Origin: Pseudomonas sp. NBRC 111124
GTDB lineage: Bacteria; Pseudomonadota; Gammaproteobacteria; Pseudomonadales; Pseudomonadaceae
Assembly: GCF_001320245.1 (NCBI RefSeq)
Contig: NZ_BCBA01000028.1
Span: 1 to 57,009, forward strand
Reading direction: 5' to 3'
Length of the DNA stretch: 57,009 nucleotides
The position numbers and the translations under genes were made by a program. The notes beneath the pieces are model-generated. The model did no database searches, had not been told where the DNA came from, and saw nothing but the letters and a program-made list of their open reading frames with translations. Below, piece by piece: positions 8,647 to 16,836 of the stretch. Within the stretch, counting starts at the first letter, position 1. Each line of letters begins with the position of its first letter.

Positions 8647-9783
8647 TTATACGCCGGGCGTCGGCAGCGGGATGGCCGTGACCCGCCAGTCATCGCCCAC
8701 TGCGCGCATTTCGGTGATTTTCAGCCGCGGTGCCTGGCTCATCGTATCCAGCGGCCAGTCCAGCAACGGCCGGGCCTGGGAGCCGAGGAAGGTGCCGGCG
8801 ACGAACAGCTGGTACTCGTCGATCAGGCCCCGCTGGGCAAAGGCGCCGACCAGGCCGGCACCGGCTTCCAGCAAGATCTCGTTGACGCCACGGGCGGCCA
8901 GTGCCTGCAGCAACGCTGGCAGGTCGACCTGGCCATTGTCGCCTGGCAGGCTGAGCAATTCGTGGCCGGCAGCGGCATAGCGCGGGTCATCCGCGACAGC
9001 GGTCACCACCAGCGCCGGGCCGGCCTGGAAGAACGGTGCGTCCAGCGGCAGGCGCAGGCGGCCGTCGATCAGCACGCGCAACGGCGTGCGGCTCAGCGCC
9101 AGGGCGGTGGTTTCGGCGTCCAGACCCAGCTCGGTGCCACGCACGGTCATCCGCGCGTTGTCGGCCAGCACGCTGGCCGCACTGGTCAGCACGACGCTGG
9201 AGCGGGCGCGCAGACGCTGCACCGCCGAGCGGGCAGCAGGCCCGGTGATCCACTGGCTTTCGCCGCTGGCCATCGCGGTGCGGCCATCCAGGCTCATCGC
9301 CAACTTGGCGCGGACGAACGGCAGGCCATGCTCCATGCGCTTGAGGAAGCCAGGGTTGAGGGCGCGAGCCTCAGCTTCGAGCACGCCGCTGGCCACGGTG
9401 ATGCCGGCATCGGCCAGGCGCCGCAGGCCTTGGCCTGCGACTTGCGGGTTGGGGTCCTGCATGGCGGCAACCACCCGAGCCACACCAGCCTTGACCAGCG
9501 CCTCGGCGCACGGCGGGGTGCGGCCATGGTGGCTGCACGGTTCCAGGGTCACGTAGGCGCAGGCACCGCGGGCCCGCTCACCGGCCTGGCGCAGGGCATG
9601 CACTTCGGCATGGGGCTCGCCGGCTCGAACGTGCCAGCCCTCACCGACCACCTCGCCATCGCGGACGATCACGCAACCCACACGCGGGTTGGGGTGGGTG
9701 GTGTACACGCCCTTGCGCGCCAACTCCAGCGCACGGGCCATGTAATGGGCATCGAGGATCGCGGTCTGGCTGGGCATGCTCAC
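8647..9783 (-). CDS. ribD: Bifunctional riboflavin deaminase/reductase RibD
   Basis: Deaminates the diaminopyrimidine product of GCHII and then reduces the ribosyl side chain with NADPH. 378 aa. The N-terminal cytidine-deaminase-like domain (1-~145) has zinc ligands His58 (PHAEVHA), Cys83 and Cys92 ([11 protein letters not shown]). The C-terminal reductase domain starts around [13 protein letters not shown] and has the DNARMTVR and [13 protein letters not shown] motifs. The start is just inside the nrdR stop (overlap 9780-9783). Confidence 0.96.
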   Translation of the reverse strand: MSMPSQTAILDAHYMARALELARKGVYTTHPNPRVGCVIVRDGEVVGEGWHVRAGEPHAEVHALRQAGERARGACAYVTLEPCSHHGRTPPCAEALVKAGVARVVAAMQDPNPQVAGQGLRRLADAGITVASGVLEAEARALNPGFLKRMEHGLPFVRAKLAMSLDGRTAMASGESQWITGPAARSAVQRLRARSSVVLTSAASVLADNARMTVRGTELGLDAETTALALSRTPLRVLIDGRLRLPLDAPFFQAGPALVVTAVADDPRYAAAGHELLSLPGDNGQVDLPALLQALAARGVNEILLEAGAGLVGAFAQRGLIDEYQLFVAGTFLGSQARPLLDWPLDTMSQAPRLKITEMRAVGDDWRVTAIPLPTPGV

Positions 9784-10244
9784 TCTTTAGCTGGCTCGCG
9801 GGCCAGGCGGTCGATTTCTTCGCGGAATTCGTCGAGGTCCTGGAAGCGCCGGTACACCGAGGCGAAGCGGATGTAGGCCACTTCGTCGAGCTTGCGCAGC
9901 TCGGCCATGACCATTTCGCCCACTACCAGCGACTTGACCTCGCGCTCGCCAGTGGCGCGCAGGCGGCTCTTGATATGCGCCAGCGCCGCTTCCAGGCGCT
10001 CGATGCTGACCGGGCGCTTCTCCAGCGCACGCTGCATGCCGGCCCGTAGCTTCTCTTCATCGAAGGGCTGGCGCGTGCCGTCCTGCTTGATCAACCGGGG
10101 CAGCACCAGCTCGGCGGTTTCGAAGGTGGTGAAGCGCTCGCCGCAGGCGACGCATTCACGGCGGCGGCGCACCTGTTCGCCCTCGGCGACCAGACGCGAG
10201 TCGATGACCTTGGTGTCGTTGGCACCGCAAAAGGGACAGTGCAT
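9780..10244 (-). CDS. nrdR: Transcriptional repressor NrdR
   Basis: ATP/dATP-sensing repressor of ribonucleotide reductase genes. 154 aa. I chose the ATG at 10244 ([13 protein letters not shown]) because the zinc ribbon begins there; the frame stays open upstream but the extra residues are not family-like. Zinc ligands Cys3, Cys6, Cys31 and Cys34 are present, and an ATP-cone follows ([20 protein letters not shown]). It is the first gene of the leftward nrdR-ribD-ribE-ribBX-ribH-nusB-thiL-pgpA operon, the usual nrdR-rib linkage. Confidence 0.96.
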   Translation of the reverse strand: MHCPFCGANDTKVIDSRLVAEGEQVRRRRECVACGERFTTFETAELVLPRLIKQDGTRQPFDEEKLRAGMQRALEKRPVSIERLEAALAHIKSRLRATGEREVKSLVVGEMVMAELRKLDEVAYIRFASVYRRFQDLDEFREEIDRLAREPAKE

Positions 10245-10274
10245 GGTGGGCAGGCAACAAAAAAAGGGAGGGCC

Positions 10275-10302
10275 ATGGTAGCGCATTGCACTGGCAAGAC
10301 AA
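10275..10302 (-). promoter_or_regulatory. Candidate sigma-70 promoter of the nrdR-rib operon
   Basis: Read leftward: TTGTCT (10297-10302), 16-bp spacer, TACCAT (10275-10280), about 30 bp upstream of the nrdR ATG. I saw no FMN-riboswitch-like leader here; the 5' UTR is too short for one. Confidence 0.5.
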
Positions 10303-10350
10303 GCCAAAGGGGTTAACATCCATACAATTCTGCCCGTGAAGGACCCACCC

Positions 10351-10803
10351 ATGCATCTTCGTGCGCTCGTCGTGCTGTGCTGCGCTTCCCTGCTCGCCGC
10401 CTGCGGCAGTGACCGCCCCAAGACCGAAGCAGTCCCCGCGCCAGTAGTGGCCAAGGTGGCGAAAAACGCCGAACCGCTTGGGCCGCTGCCGGCCTATCAG
10501 CGTGAATTGAGCGGCACCTTGCTGGAAATTCCCGCCGGCGCCGACGTGGAACTGGCACTGCTGGTGATCGACGACCGCGACCGCCCGCAACAGCTGCTGG
10601 CCAGCAGCACCCTGACCGGCACCGGCCAGGCCCTGCCCTACCACCTGCGTTTCAACCCCGAGGCCTTCCCCGCCGGCGCCCGCGTCGAGCTGCGCGGCCG
10701 TGCCAGCAGCTCTGGTCAGCTGATCATGCACTTGCCCCCCGTGCGCATCATCCAGGCCCAGACCCAAGCCACCGGCCCGCTGCGCTTCGAGAAGACGCCG
10801 TAA
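10351..10803 (+). CDS. YbaY-type lipoprotein
   Basis: 150 aa. The start at ATG 10351 is supported by GAAGGA 7 bp upstream; an in-frame GTG at 10336 is possible. A lipoprotein signal peptide ends in the lipobox LLAAC (Cys at about residue 17), followed by an Ala/Pro-rich tether. The folded part has the Ig-like YbaY/YscW pattern: [22 protein letters not shown], then [23 protein letters not shown]. The family name comes from E. coli YbaY; its role is unknown. The stop is immediately followed by the GTG of the methyltransferase. Confidence 0.8.
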   Translation: MHLRALVVLCCASLLAACGSDRPKTEAVPAPVVAKVAKNAEPLGPLPAYQRELSGTLLEIPAGADVELALLVIDDRDRPQQLLASSTLTGTGQALPYHLRFNPEAFPAGARVELRGRASSSGQLIMHLPPVRIIQAQTQATGPLRFEKTP

Positions 10804-11463
10804 GTGGCGCCGCTTGCCCTGCAACAGGCCCTCAGCGGCCTGATCGGCGAAGCGCGCCTCGTCGTCAGCGAGCTGCCTGAGTGCGAACTGAAGCTGTGGC
10901 TGATCGATGATCAGAACATGGACCGCGCCTTCAGCAGCGAGGAAACCCGGCGCATCCTCGAAGAACCGCCGTACTGGAGCTTCTGCTGGGCCAGCGGCCT
11001 GGCCATGGCCCGCTACCTGGCGGCGCACCCCGAGTGGGTCGCCGGCAAGCGTGTGCTGGACTTCGGTGCCGGCTCCGGCATCGCCGGGATCGCCGCCGCC
11101 CGCGCCGGAGCGCTCGAAGTGGTCGCCTGTGACCTTGACCCGCTGGCCCTGGAAGCTTGCCGCGCCAACGCTCAGCTCAACGCTGTCGAGCTAGGCTATA
11201 GCCGCGATTTTTTCGCCGAAGCCGACCGCTTCGACCTGATCCTGGTCGCTGACGTGTTATACGACCGCGCCAATCTGCCGTTGCTCGATGCCTTCATTGG
11301 CCGTGGTCGCCAGGCATTGGTGGCCGACTCGCGTGTGCGTGATTTCAGCCACCCGCTGTACCGCCAGCTTGGCGTGCTCGAAGCCCTGACCTTGCCGGAC
11401 CTGGCCGAGCCGCACGAATTCCGCCGGGTCAGCCTGTACCACGCCAGCCGCGAGCCTTTATAG
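10804..11463 (+). CDS. Class I SAM-dependent methyltransferase, ETF-beta lysine methyltransferase-like
   Basis: 219 aa, GTG start directly abutting the lipoprotein stop. SAM motif I is VLDFGAGSGIAG (84-95), the acidic motif II residue is Asp110 (VACDLDPLAL), and post-I/IV is FDLILVADVLYDRANL (~143-158). The DVLYD block and the preceding EEPPYWSFCWASGLAMARYL are typical of the METTL20/METTL21 and bacterial ETFB lysine methyltransferase group. Target protein not proven. Confidence 0.8.
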   Translation: MAPLALQQALSGLIGEARLVVSELPECELKLWLIDDQNMDRAFSSEETRRILEEPPYWSFCWASGLAMARYLAAHPEWVAGKRVLDFGAGSGIAGIAAARAGALEVVACDLDPLALEACRANAQLNAVELGYSRDFFAEADRFDLILVADVLYDRANLPLLDAFIGRGRQALVADSRVRDFSHPLYRQLGVLEALTLPDLAEPHEFRRVSLYHASREPL

Positions 11464-11494
11464 TGGTGCGAATCACGGATTTGCGAGAGTCGCG

Positions 11495-12379
11495 ATGAGC
11501 CAAGCTGCTAGTAAAGATCTGCCCTACATCTTCGATGCCACCGATGCCACCTTCCAGCAACTGGTGATCGAGAACTCCTTCCACAAGCCGGTACTGGTCG
11601 ACTTCTGGGCCGAGTGGTGCGCGCCCTGCAAGGCGCTGATGCCACTGCTGGCGAAGATCGCCGAGGGTTACCAGGGCGAGCTGCTGCTGGCCAAGATCAA
11701 CTGCGACGTCGAGCAGCAGGTGGTGGCCCAGTTCGGCATCCGCAGTTTGCCGACCGTGGTGCTGTTCAAGGATGGCCAGCCGGTGGACGGTTTTGCCGGC
11801 GCCCAGCCGGAGTCGGCGATCCGCGCCATGCTCGAACCGCATGTGCAGCTGCCGGCCGCACCGACCGCTTCGCCACTGGAGCAGGCCAAGGCGTTGTTCG
11901 CCGAAAGCCGTTTCGCTGAGGCTGAGGCCCTGCTGCAAGCAGTGCTGGGTGAAGACAACAGCAATGCCGAAGCGCTGATCTACTATGCCCGCTGCCTGGC
12001 CGAGCGTGGCGAGCTGGGCGAGGCCCAGGTGGTACTGGATGCGGTCAAGACTGATGAGCATAAGGCTGCACTGGCCGGTGCCAAGGCCCAGCTGACCTTC
12101 CTGCGCCAGGCCGCCAGCCTGCCGGAAGTCGCCGACCTGAAGAGCCGCCTGGCGCAGAACCCACAGGATGACGAGGCGGCTTACCAGCTGAGCATCCAGC
12201 AGCTGGCACGCCAGCAGTACGAGGCGGCGCTGGACGGGTTGCTGAAGCTGTTCCAGCGTAATCGCGGGTATGAGAACGGCTTGCCGCAGAAGGCGATGCT
12301 GCAGGTGTTCGAGCTGCTGGGCAGTGATCATCCGCTGGTGGGCGTGTATCGCCGGCGCTTGTCTTCGGCGATGTTCTGA
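11495..12379 (+). CDS. Thioredoxin-TPR protein (CnoX/YbbN family)
   Basis: 294 aa. An N-terminal thioredoxin domain (~15-115) carries the active site WCAPCK at 41-46 and the cis-Pro segment IRSLPTVVLF. Residues ~125-290 are helical tetratricopeptide-like repeats (AKALFAESRFAEAEALLQAVL; EALIYYARCLAERGELGEA). This is the architecture of CnoX, a cytosolic holdase that hands substrates to GroEL and DnaK. Unlike the E. coli protein, this one keeps both redox cysteines. It has its own start 31 bp after the methyltransferase. Confidence 0.88.
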   Translation: MSQAASKDLPYIFDATDATFQQLVIENSFHKPVLVDFWAEWCAPCKALMPLLAKIAEGYQGELLLAKINCDVEQQVVAQFGIRSLPTVVLFKDGQPVDGFAGAQPESAIRAMLEPHVQLPAAPTASPLEQAKALFAESRFAEAEALLQAVLGEDNSNAEALIYYARCLAERGELGEAQVVLDAVKTDEHKAALAGAKAQLTFLRQAASLPEVADLKSRLAQNPQDDEAAYQLSIQQLARQQYEAALDGLLKLFQRNRGYENGLPQKAMLQVFELLGSDHPLVGVYRRRLSSAMF

Positions 12380-12410
12380 CCTGAAACCCGTTGCGAGGGC
12401 TTCGCCCTCG

Positions 12411-12476
12411 TTCGCGGGGCAAGCCCGCTCCTACAAAGGTACGCATATTCCTGTAGGAGCTGGCTTGCCCAGCGAA
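12411..12476. repeat. REP pair
   Basis: Inverted REP-like copies at 12411-12435 (TTCGCGGGGCAAGCCCGCTC...) and 12452-12476 (TGTAGGAGCTGGCTTGCCCA...). A further short hairpin, GAGGGC-TTC-GCCCTC, immediately precedes them (12395-12409) and may help terminate the thioredoxin-TPR transcript. Convergent genes flank the element. Confidence 0.8.
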
Positions 12477-12495
12477 AGGGCCCGAACAGACAGGC

Positions 12496-12831
12496 TCACC
12501 CCACCCAGTGATACACCGGCGCATCCACGCCGCTCTCTACCTTCACCTCGCTGCTGTGCCTCAAGCGCACCAGCAGCCGCTTGCCCGCTGCCGTACTGCC
12601 GGCCAACCCTTCCAGCCGGTCGAGCAACTCCGGCCCACTCATCTGCCCTGCCAGGCGCAGCACCTCACGGGCCGCATGCCACTGCCCGTCATCCTGGCGT
12701 GGTGCCGCTGCGGTGGCTACCGGCTGAGCCACGGGCACTTCGATCTGCCGCCCCAACTGCGCCCACTCCTGCGGCTCCAGCTCGATGGTCAGGTCTACTG
12801 GCCAGTCACCAATCTGTCCACGAATTCTCAC
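12496..12831 (-). CDS. Conserved hypothetical protein
   Basis: 111 aa, not recognised. It is soluble, with no signal peptide or membrane helix. It starts MRIRGQIGDWPVDLTIELE, has a central Ala/Pro-rich linker (~35-47) and then an amphipathic region (AAREVLRLAGQMSGPELLDRLEGLAG). It diverges from the zinc operon, with ~130 bp between start codons that also contain the Zur-like palindrome. Coding is supported by Pseudomonas-like codon use. Confidence 0.65.
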   Translation of the reverse strand: MRIRGQIGDWPVDLTIELEPQEWAQLGRQIEVPVAQPVATAAAPRQDDGQWHAAREVLRLAGQMSGPELLDRLEGLAGSTAAGKRLLVRLRHSSEVKVESGVDAPVYHWVG

Positions 12832-12918
12832 GATGCGTTCCTTGAGCTCAGTTCAATGCAGCCATGCTACCGCAACATGAAACCTGCGCCACACAGGCTG
12901 GCGGCACGAAGAAAAGTT

Positions 12919-12931
12919 GTTATAACATAAC
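12919..12931 (+). promoter_or_regulatory. Zur-box-like palindrome upstream of the zinc operon
   Basis: GTTATAACATAAC is an inverted repeat GTTAT-N3-ATAAC in AT-rich sequence ~32 bp before the ATG of the His-rich protein. It fits the gammaproteobacterial Zur operator core, and the downstream genes are of a zinc-limitation type. It likely overlaps the promoter, so Zur-Zn would repress. Confidence 0.7.
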
Positions 12932-12962
12932 CCTATCTTCCAGCTCGCTCCCGGAGTCGTCC

Positions 12963-13538
12963 ATGCGTCGTCTGCTGCTCGCCCTGCCCTTCGCCCTGTT
13001 GCCCCTGGCCGTGGCCCATGCCCACGACGAACATGACCACGATCACGCCCACGGCACCCTTGGCGCCCACGAGCATGGCGTGGCCAAGCTCAATGCCGTA
13101 CTCGACGGCAACACCCTGGAACTGGAACTGGACAGCCCGGCGATGAACCTGGTCGGCTTCGAGCACATGGCCAGCAGCGACGCTGACAAGGCCAAGGTTG
13201 CCGCCGTGCGCCAGCAGCTCGAACAGCCCCTGAAGCTGTTCGCCCTGGCCTCGGCCGCCGGCTGCAAGGAAGACCAGCAAGAACTGGAAAGCCCGCTGTT
13301 CGGCGATGCGGCCAAGGCTGACGACGACGGCGACGAGCATGAAAAAGGTCACGTCCACAGCGACATCAATGCCCACTACCAGCTGACCTGCGCCACCCCC
13401 GAAAAACTTGCCCAGATCGACCTCACCCCGCTGTACAAGGCCTTCCCGGCCACCCAGAAAATCAACGTGCAATTGATCGGCCCGAACGGCCAGAAAGGCG
13501 TCGAGACCTCGCCGGCCAAGGCCGTGGTCGCGTTCTGA
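12963..13538 (+). CDS. His-rich periplasmic zinc-binding protein, DUF2796 (ZrgA-like)
   Basis: 191 aa. The signal peptide runs to about residue 20 (LLLALPFALLPLAVAHA), followed at once by a metal-binding His/Asp stretch (residues ~19-38) and by a second acidic/His segment (DDDGDEHEKGHVHSD). The fold has the DUF2796 pattern, with two Cys residues around the His-rich insert. In Vibrio and P. aeruginosa, relatives feed zinc to an ABC transporter encoded by the following genes. It is the first gene of a four-gene operon behind a Zur-like box. Confidence 0.85.
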   Translation: MRRLLLALPFALLPLAVAHAHDEHDHDHAHGTLGAHEHGVAKLNAVLDGNTLELELDSPAMNLVGFEHMASSDADKAKVAAVRQQLEQPLKLFALASAAGCKEDQQELESPLFGDAAKADDDGDEHEKGHVHSDINAHYQLTCATPEKLAQIDLTPLYKAFPATQKINVQLIGPNGQKGVETSPAKAVVAF

Positions 13539-13539
13539 A

Positions 13540-14253
13540 ATGCGCCAGGCGTTGATTGAACTGCAGGACCTGGTGTTCGCCTGGCCCGGCCAGGCGCCGC
13601 TGCTGGATATTCCGGCATTGCGCCTGGAGGCCGGCGAAGCGCTGTTCCTCAAGGGCCCCAGCGGCAGTGGCAAGACCACCCTGCTGGGCCTGCTCGGCGG
13701 GGTCAACCGGCCGGACCAGGGGCGTATCCAACTACTTGGGCAAGACCTCGCCTTGCTCGGCCAAGGTGCCCGTGACCGCTTCCGGGTGGACCACACCGGC
13801 TACATCTTCCAGCAGTTCAACCTGTTGCCGTTCCTTTCGGTGCGCGAGAACGTCGAGCTGCCCTGCCGCTTCTCGCGCAGCCGCGCCGAGCGCGCCAGCC
13901 AGCGCCACGGCAGCGTCGACCAGGCCGCCAGCGAACTGCTGGCGCACCTGGGCCTGGGCGACCCGGCGCTGCTCGCGCGGCGCGCCGGCAGCCTGTCGAT
14001 CGGCCAGCAGCAACGCGTCGCCGCGGCACGTGCACTGATCGGCCAACCCGAACTGGTGATTGCCGACGAGCCAACCTCAGCGCTGGATGCCGACACCCGC
14101 GAAGTCTTCATTCGCCTGCTGTTCGACGAGTGCCGCGCGGCCGGCTCAAGCCTGTTGTTCGTCAGCCATGACCAGAGCCTGGCACCGCTGTTCGACCGTC
14201 ACCTGTCCCTGGCCGAACTCAACCGCGCCGCCAAGCCCCCCCGGGAGGCCTGA
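13540..14253 (+). CDS. ABC transporter ATPase (LolD/MacB-like), zinc operon
   Basis: 237 aa. Walker A GPSGSGKTT (39-47), Q-loop YIFQQFNLLPFLSV, signature LSIGQQQRVAAARAL, Walker B LVIADEPTSALD, H-loop FVSHD. It belongs to the ATPases that pair with FtsX-domain permeases. The start codon is 1 bp after the stop of the His-rich protein, and the stop overlaps the permease start (position 14253). Confidence 0.92.
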   Translation: MRQALIELQDLVFAWPGQAPLLDIPALRLEAGEALFLKGPSGSGKTTLLGLLGGVNRPDQGRIQLLGQDLALLGQGARDRFRVDHTGYIFQQFNLLPFLSVRENVELPCRFSRSRAERASQRHGSVDQAASELLAHLGLGDPALLARRAGSLSIGQQQRVAAARALIGQPELVIADEPTSALDADTREVFIRLLFDECRAAGSSLLFVSHDQSLAPLFDRHLSLAELNRAAKPPREA

Positions 14254-15518
14254 TGTATCTGCTCCGCCTAGCTTTGGCCAGCCTGGCCAACCGCCGCTTC
14301 ACCGCATTCCTCACCGCTTTCGCCATCGCCTTGTCGGTGTGCCTGCTGCTGGCCGTCGAACGCGTGCGCACCGAAGCGCGCGCCAGCTTTGCCAGCACCA
14401 TCAGCAGCACCGACCTGATCGTCGGCGCCCGCTCGGGCTCGGTGAACCTGCTGCTGTACTCGGTGTTCCGCATCGGTAATGCCACCAACAACATCCGCTG
14501 GGACAGCTATCAGCACTATGCCCAGGACCCAAGGGTGAAGTGGGCGATCCCCATCTCGCTGGGCGATTCGCACCGTGGTTATCGGGTGATGGGGACCACT
14601 ACCGATTACTTCAGCCATTACCAGTACGGCCGCAAGCAACATCTGGAACTGAGCCAGGGCCGTGAATTCGCCAGCGACCCGTTCGAGGTGGTGCTCGGCG
14701 CCGAAGTGGCCGACGCCTTGCACTACAAGCTCGGCGACAAGCTGGTACTGGCGCACGGTGTCGCCGCGATCAGCCTGGTCAAGCACGACGACAAACCGTT
14801 CACCGTGGTCGGCGTGCTCAAGCGCACCGGCACGCCGGTCGACCGTACCTTGCACATCAGCCTCGGCGGCATGGAGGCCATCCACATCGACTGGCACAAC
14901 GGCGTACCCGCCCGCGGTGCCGGGCGCATCAGTGCCGAACAGGCGCGGACCATGGACCTGCAGCCAGCAGCGATCACCGCATTCATGCTCGGCCTGAACA
15001 ACAAGATCGCCACCTTCAGCCTGCAGCGCGAGATCAACGAGTACCGCAGCGAGCCGTTGCTGGCGATCCTGCCTGGGGTTGCCTTGCAGGAGCTGTGGAG
15101 CCTGATGGGCACTGCGGAACAGGCACTGTTCGTGGTGTCGTTGTTCGTGGTGCTGACCGGTTTGATCGGCATGCTCACGGCAATCCTCACCAGCCTCAAC
15201 GAACGCCGCCGGGAAATGGCGATCCTGCGCTCGGTAGGCGCACGGCCGTGGCATATCGCCGGGCTGCTGGTGCTCGAAGCACTGGCGCTGGCGCTGACGG
15301 GCATCGTGGCGGGGCTTGGGTTGCTGTATGCGGGCATCGCCCTGGCCCAGGGCTACGTTCAGGCCAACTACGGGCTGTACCTGCCCCTGGCCCTGCCCAG
15401 TGCACATGAATGGACGCTGCTGGCTATCATCCTTGGCGCAGCGCTGCTGATGGGCAGCGTACCGGCCTGGCGGGCCTACCGGCAGTCGCTGGCCGATGGC
15501 CTGTCCATTCACCTTTGA
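14253..15518 (+). CDS. ABC transporter permease, FtsX/MacB type, zinc operon
   Basis: 421 aa. One N-terminal transmembrane helix (~12-32) is followed by a ~230-residue periplasmic domain (LIVGARSGSVNLLLYSVF to the mid-protein) and three C-terminal helices (~285-310, ~335-360 and ~385-405) in an FtsX domain with the cytoplasmic motif NERRREMAILRSVGARPWHI. It should form the membrane part of the zinc-responsive ABC system with the ATPase encoded just upstream. Confidence 0.9.
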   Translation: MYLLRLALASLANRRFTAFLTAFAIALSVCLLLAVERVRTEARASFASTISSTDLIVGARSGSVNLLLYSVFRIGNATNNIRWDSYQHYAQDPRVKWAIPISLGDSHRGYRVMGTTTDYFSHYQYGRKQHLELSQGREFASDPFEVVLGAEVADALHYKLGDKLVLAHGVAAISLVKHDDKPFTVVGVLKRTGTPVDRTLHISLGGMEAIHIDWHNGVPARGAGRISAEQARTMDLQPAAITAFMLGLNNKIATFSLQREINEYRSEPLLAILPGVALQELWSLMGTAEQALFVVSLFVVLTGLIGMLTAILTSLNERRREMAILRSVGARPWHIAGLLVLEALALALTGIVAGLGLLYAGIALAQGYVQANYGLYLPLALPSAHEWTLLAIILGAALLMGSVPAWRAYRQSLADGLSIHL

Positions 15519-15527
15519 GAACGCACC

Positions 15528-16043
15528 ATGCTCCGCGTACTACTGCTATCGATCCTGTTCCTCGCCGCCCCTGTGTGGGCGGGCGAGGTGCGCGAACTGG
15601 ACTGGCCTGCGCTGATTCCCGAAGGCGCGCCGGTCATCCCGCCACAACTGGCACCGCTGCACGACATGTCGCAGCTGAGCAACGCGCTGTCGGCCGAATC
15701 CGCGCCACCGGCACAACAACAGGCGCCCAATGCCCCAGTGGTGAAAAGCCTCGATGGCCAGCAGGTCAAGATCCCCGGCTATATCGTGCCGCTGGAAGTG
15801 AGCGAAGAAGGCCGCACCACGGAATTCTTGCTGGTGCCTTACTACGGCGCCTGCATCCATGTGCCACCCCCGCCGTCGAACCAGATCGTGCACATCTTCA
15901 GCGAAATGGGTGTGCGCGTGGAGGACCTCTACCAACCTTACTGGATCGAGGGAAAGATGCAGGTTAAAGCCTCCAGCAGCGAACTGGCCGACGCCGGATA
16001 CCAGATGGAAGCGGAGAAAATATACGCTTATGTGCTCAAGTGA
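15528..16043 (+). CDS. DUF3299 periplasmic protein, zinc operon
   Basis: 171 aa with a signal peptide (LLLSILFLAAPVWAG). The conserved core is DGQQVKIPGYIVPLEV, LLVPYYGACIHVPPPPSNQIVHI and PYWIEGKM, a signature of DUF3299. One Cys and one His in GACIHVPPPP could bind a metal. Biochemical role unknown; presence in Zur-regulated ABC operons suggests zinc handling. Last gene of the operon, 9 bp after the permease. Confidence 0.85.
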   Translation: MLRVLLLSILFLAAPVWAGEVRELDWPALIPEGAPVIPPQLAPLHDMSQLSNALSAESAPPAQQQAPNAPVVKSLDGQQVKIPGYIVPLEVSEEGRTTEFLLVPYYGACIHVPPPPSNQIVHIFSEMGVRVEDLYQPYWIEGKMQVKASSSELADAGYQMEAEKIYAYVLK

Positions 16044-16073
16044 GAACTGTTTCGAATTTGTGACGACGCTTCT

Positions 16074-16115
16074 TTGAGCTGGGTCAAACTTTCGTCTTAG
16101 ACGCATCCGTACCAT
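16074..16115 (+). promoter_or_regulatory. ANR (FNR-type) box and -10 upstream of ompW
   Basis: TTGAG-CTGG-GTCAA at 16074-16087 matches the ANR/FNR pattern TTGAN-N4-NTCAA. A TACCAT -10 lies at 16110-16115, which would put the start point near 16122 and the box centre at about -41.5, class II activation geometry. Oxygen-limited induction is thus predicted, in line with what is known for oprG of P. aeruginosa. Confidence 0.65.
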
Positions 16116-16152
16116 TGGACTACTCGATTACTCACGTCCTTTGGGAGCTTCC

Positions 16153-16836
16153 ATGAACAAGTCCTTGCTCGGCGCCTCGCTTGTGGCCCTTGCGCTCGCC
16201 GCCCCTGTCGCCCACGCCCACCAAGCGGGTGATGTCATCGTCCGTGCCGGTGCCATCACCACTGCTCCGAACGAAAACAGCGGTGACCTGAAATTCGACG
16301 GCAACAAGGTGTCGGGCACCAAGGCAACCCTGGACAGCGACACCCAGCTGGGCCTGACCTTCGCCTACATGCTCACCGACCACATCGGCCTGGAGCTGCT
16401 GGCCGCCACCCCGTTCAAGCACAGCGTAGGCGTCAAAGGCCTGGGCGGCGGGCTGGACGGCAAGCTGGCCGACATCAAACAGCTGCCACCGACCCTCTCC
16501 GTGCAGTACTACCCGATGGAGCCTAACTCCAAGTTCCAGCCCTATGCGGGCGTGGGCATCAACTACACCCTGTTCTTTGACGAAGACCTGACCAGCGAGC
16601 GCAAGCAACAGGGCTTCAGCAACCTCAAGCTGCAGGATTCGGTGGGTATCGCCGGCCAGCTGGGTATGGACTACATGATCACCGACAACCTGCTGGTGAA
16701 CGCCTCGGTCTGGTATGTCGACATCGACACCAAGGCCAGCGTCAACGGCCCAACCGCGCTGGGCTACAGCAAGACCAAGGTCGACGTCGATGTCGACCCT
16801 TGGGTGTACATGGTCGGCCTGGGCTACAAGTTCTGA
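16153..16836 (+). CDS. ompW: Outer membrane protein OmpW/OprG
   Basis: Eight-stranded beta-barrel porin-like protein for small hydrophobic compounds. 227 aa from the ATG at 16153 (GGGAG 6 bp upstream). The signal peptide ends near AHAHQAG. The barrel has the OmpW hallmarks: GDVIVRAGAITTAPNE, LTFAYMLTDHIGLELLAATPFKH, FQPYAGVGINYTLFF, and a C-terminal aromatic WVYMVGLGYKF. The 3' end overlaps the convergent MFS gene by 13 bp. Confidence 0.93.
   Translation: MNKSLLGASLVALALAAPVAHAHQAGDVIVRAGAITTAPNENSGDLKFDGNKVSGTKATLDSDTQLGLTFAYMLTDHIGLELLAATPFKHSVGVKGLGGGLDGKLADIKQLPPTLSVQYYPMEPNSKFQPYAGVGINYTLFFDEDLTSERKQQGFSNLKLQDSVGIAGQLGMDYMITDNLLVNASVWYVDIDTKASVNGPTALGYSKTKVDVDVDPWVYMVGLGYKF

Noticed and set aside
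6697..9876. A 1059-codon open frame on the + strand opposite ribBX, ribE and ribD
   Set aside because: It has no recognisable domain and is rich in His, Gln, Gly and Ala as expected for the complement of GC-biased codons; the minus-strand enzymes explain the DNA.
10245..10350. FMN riboswitch upstream of the rib operon
   Set aside because: The leader between the promoter and nrdR is only ~30 nt and no multi-helix conserved FMN element is present; FMN control may act on another ribB copy.
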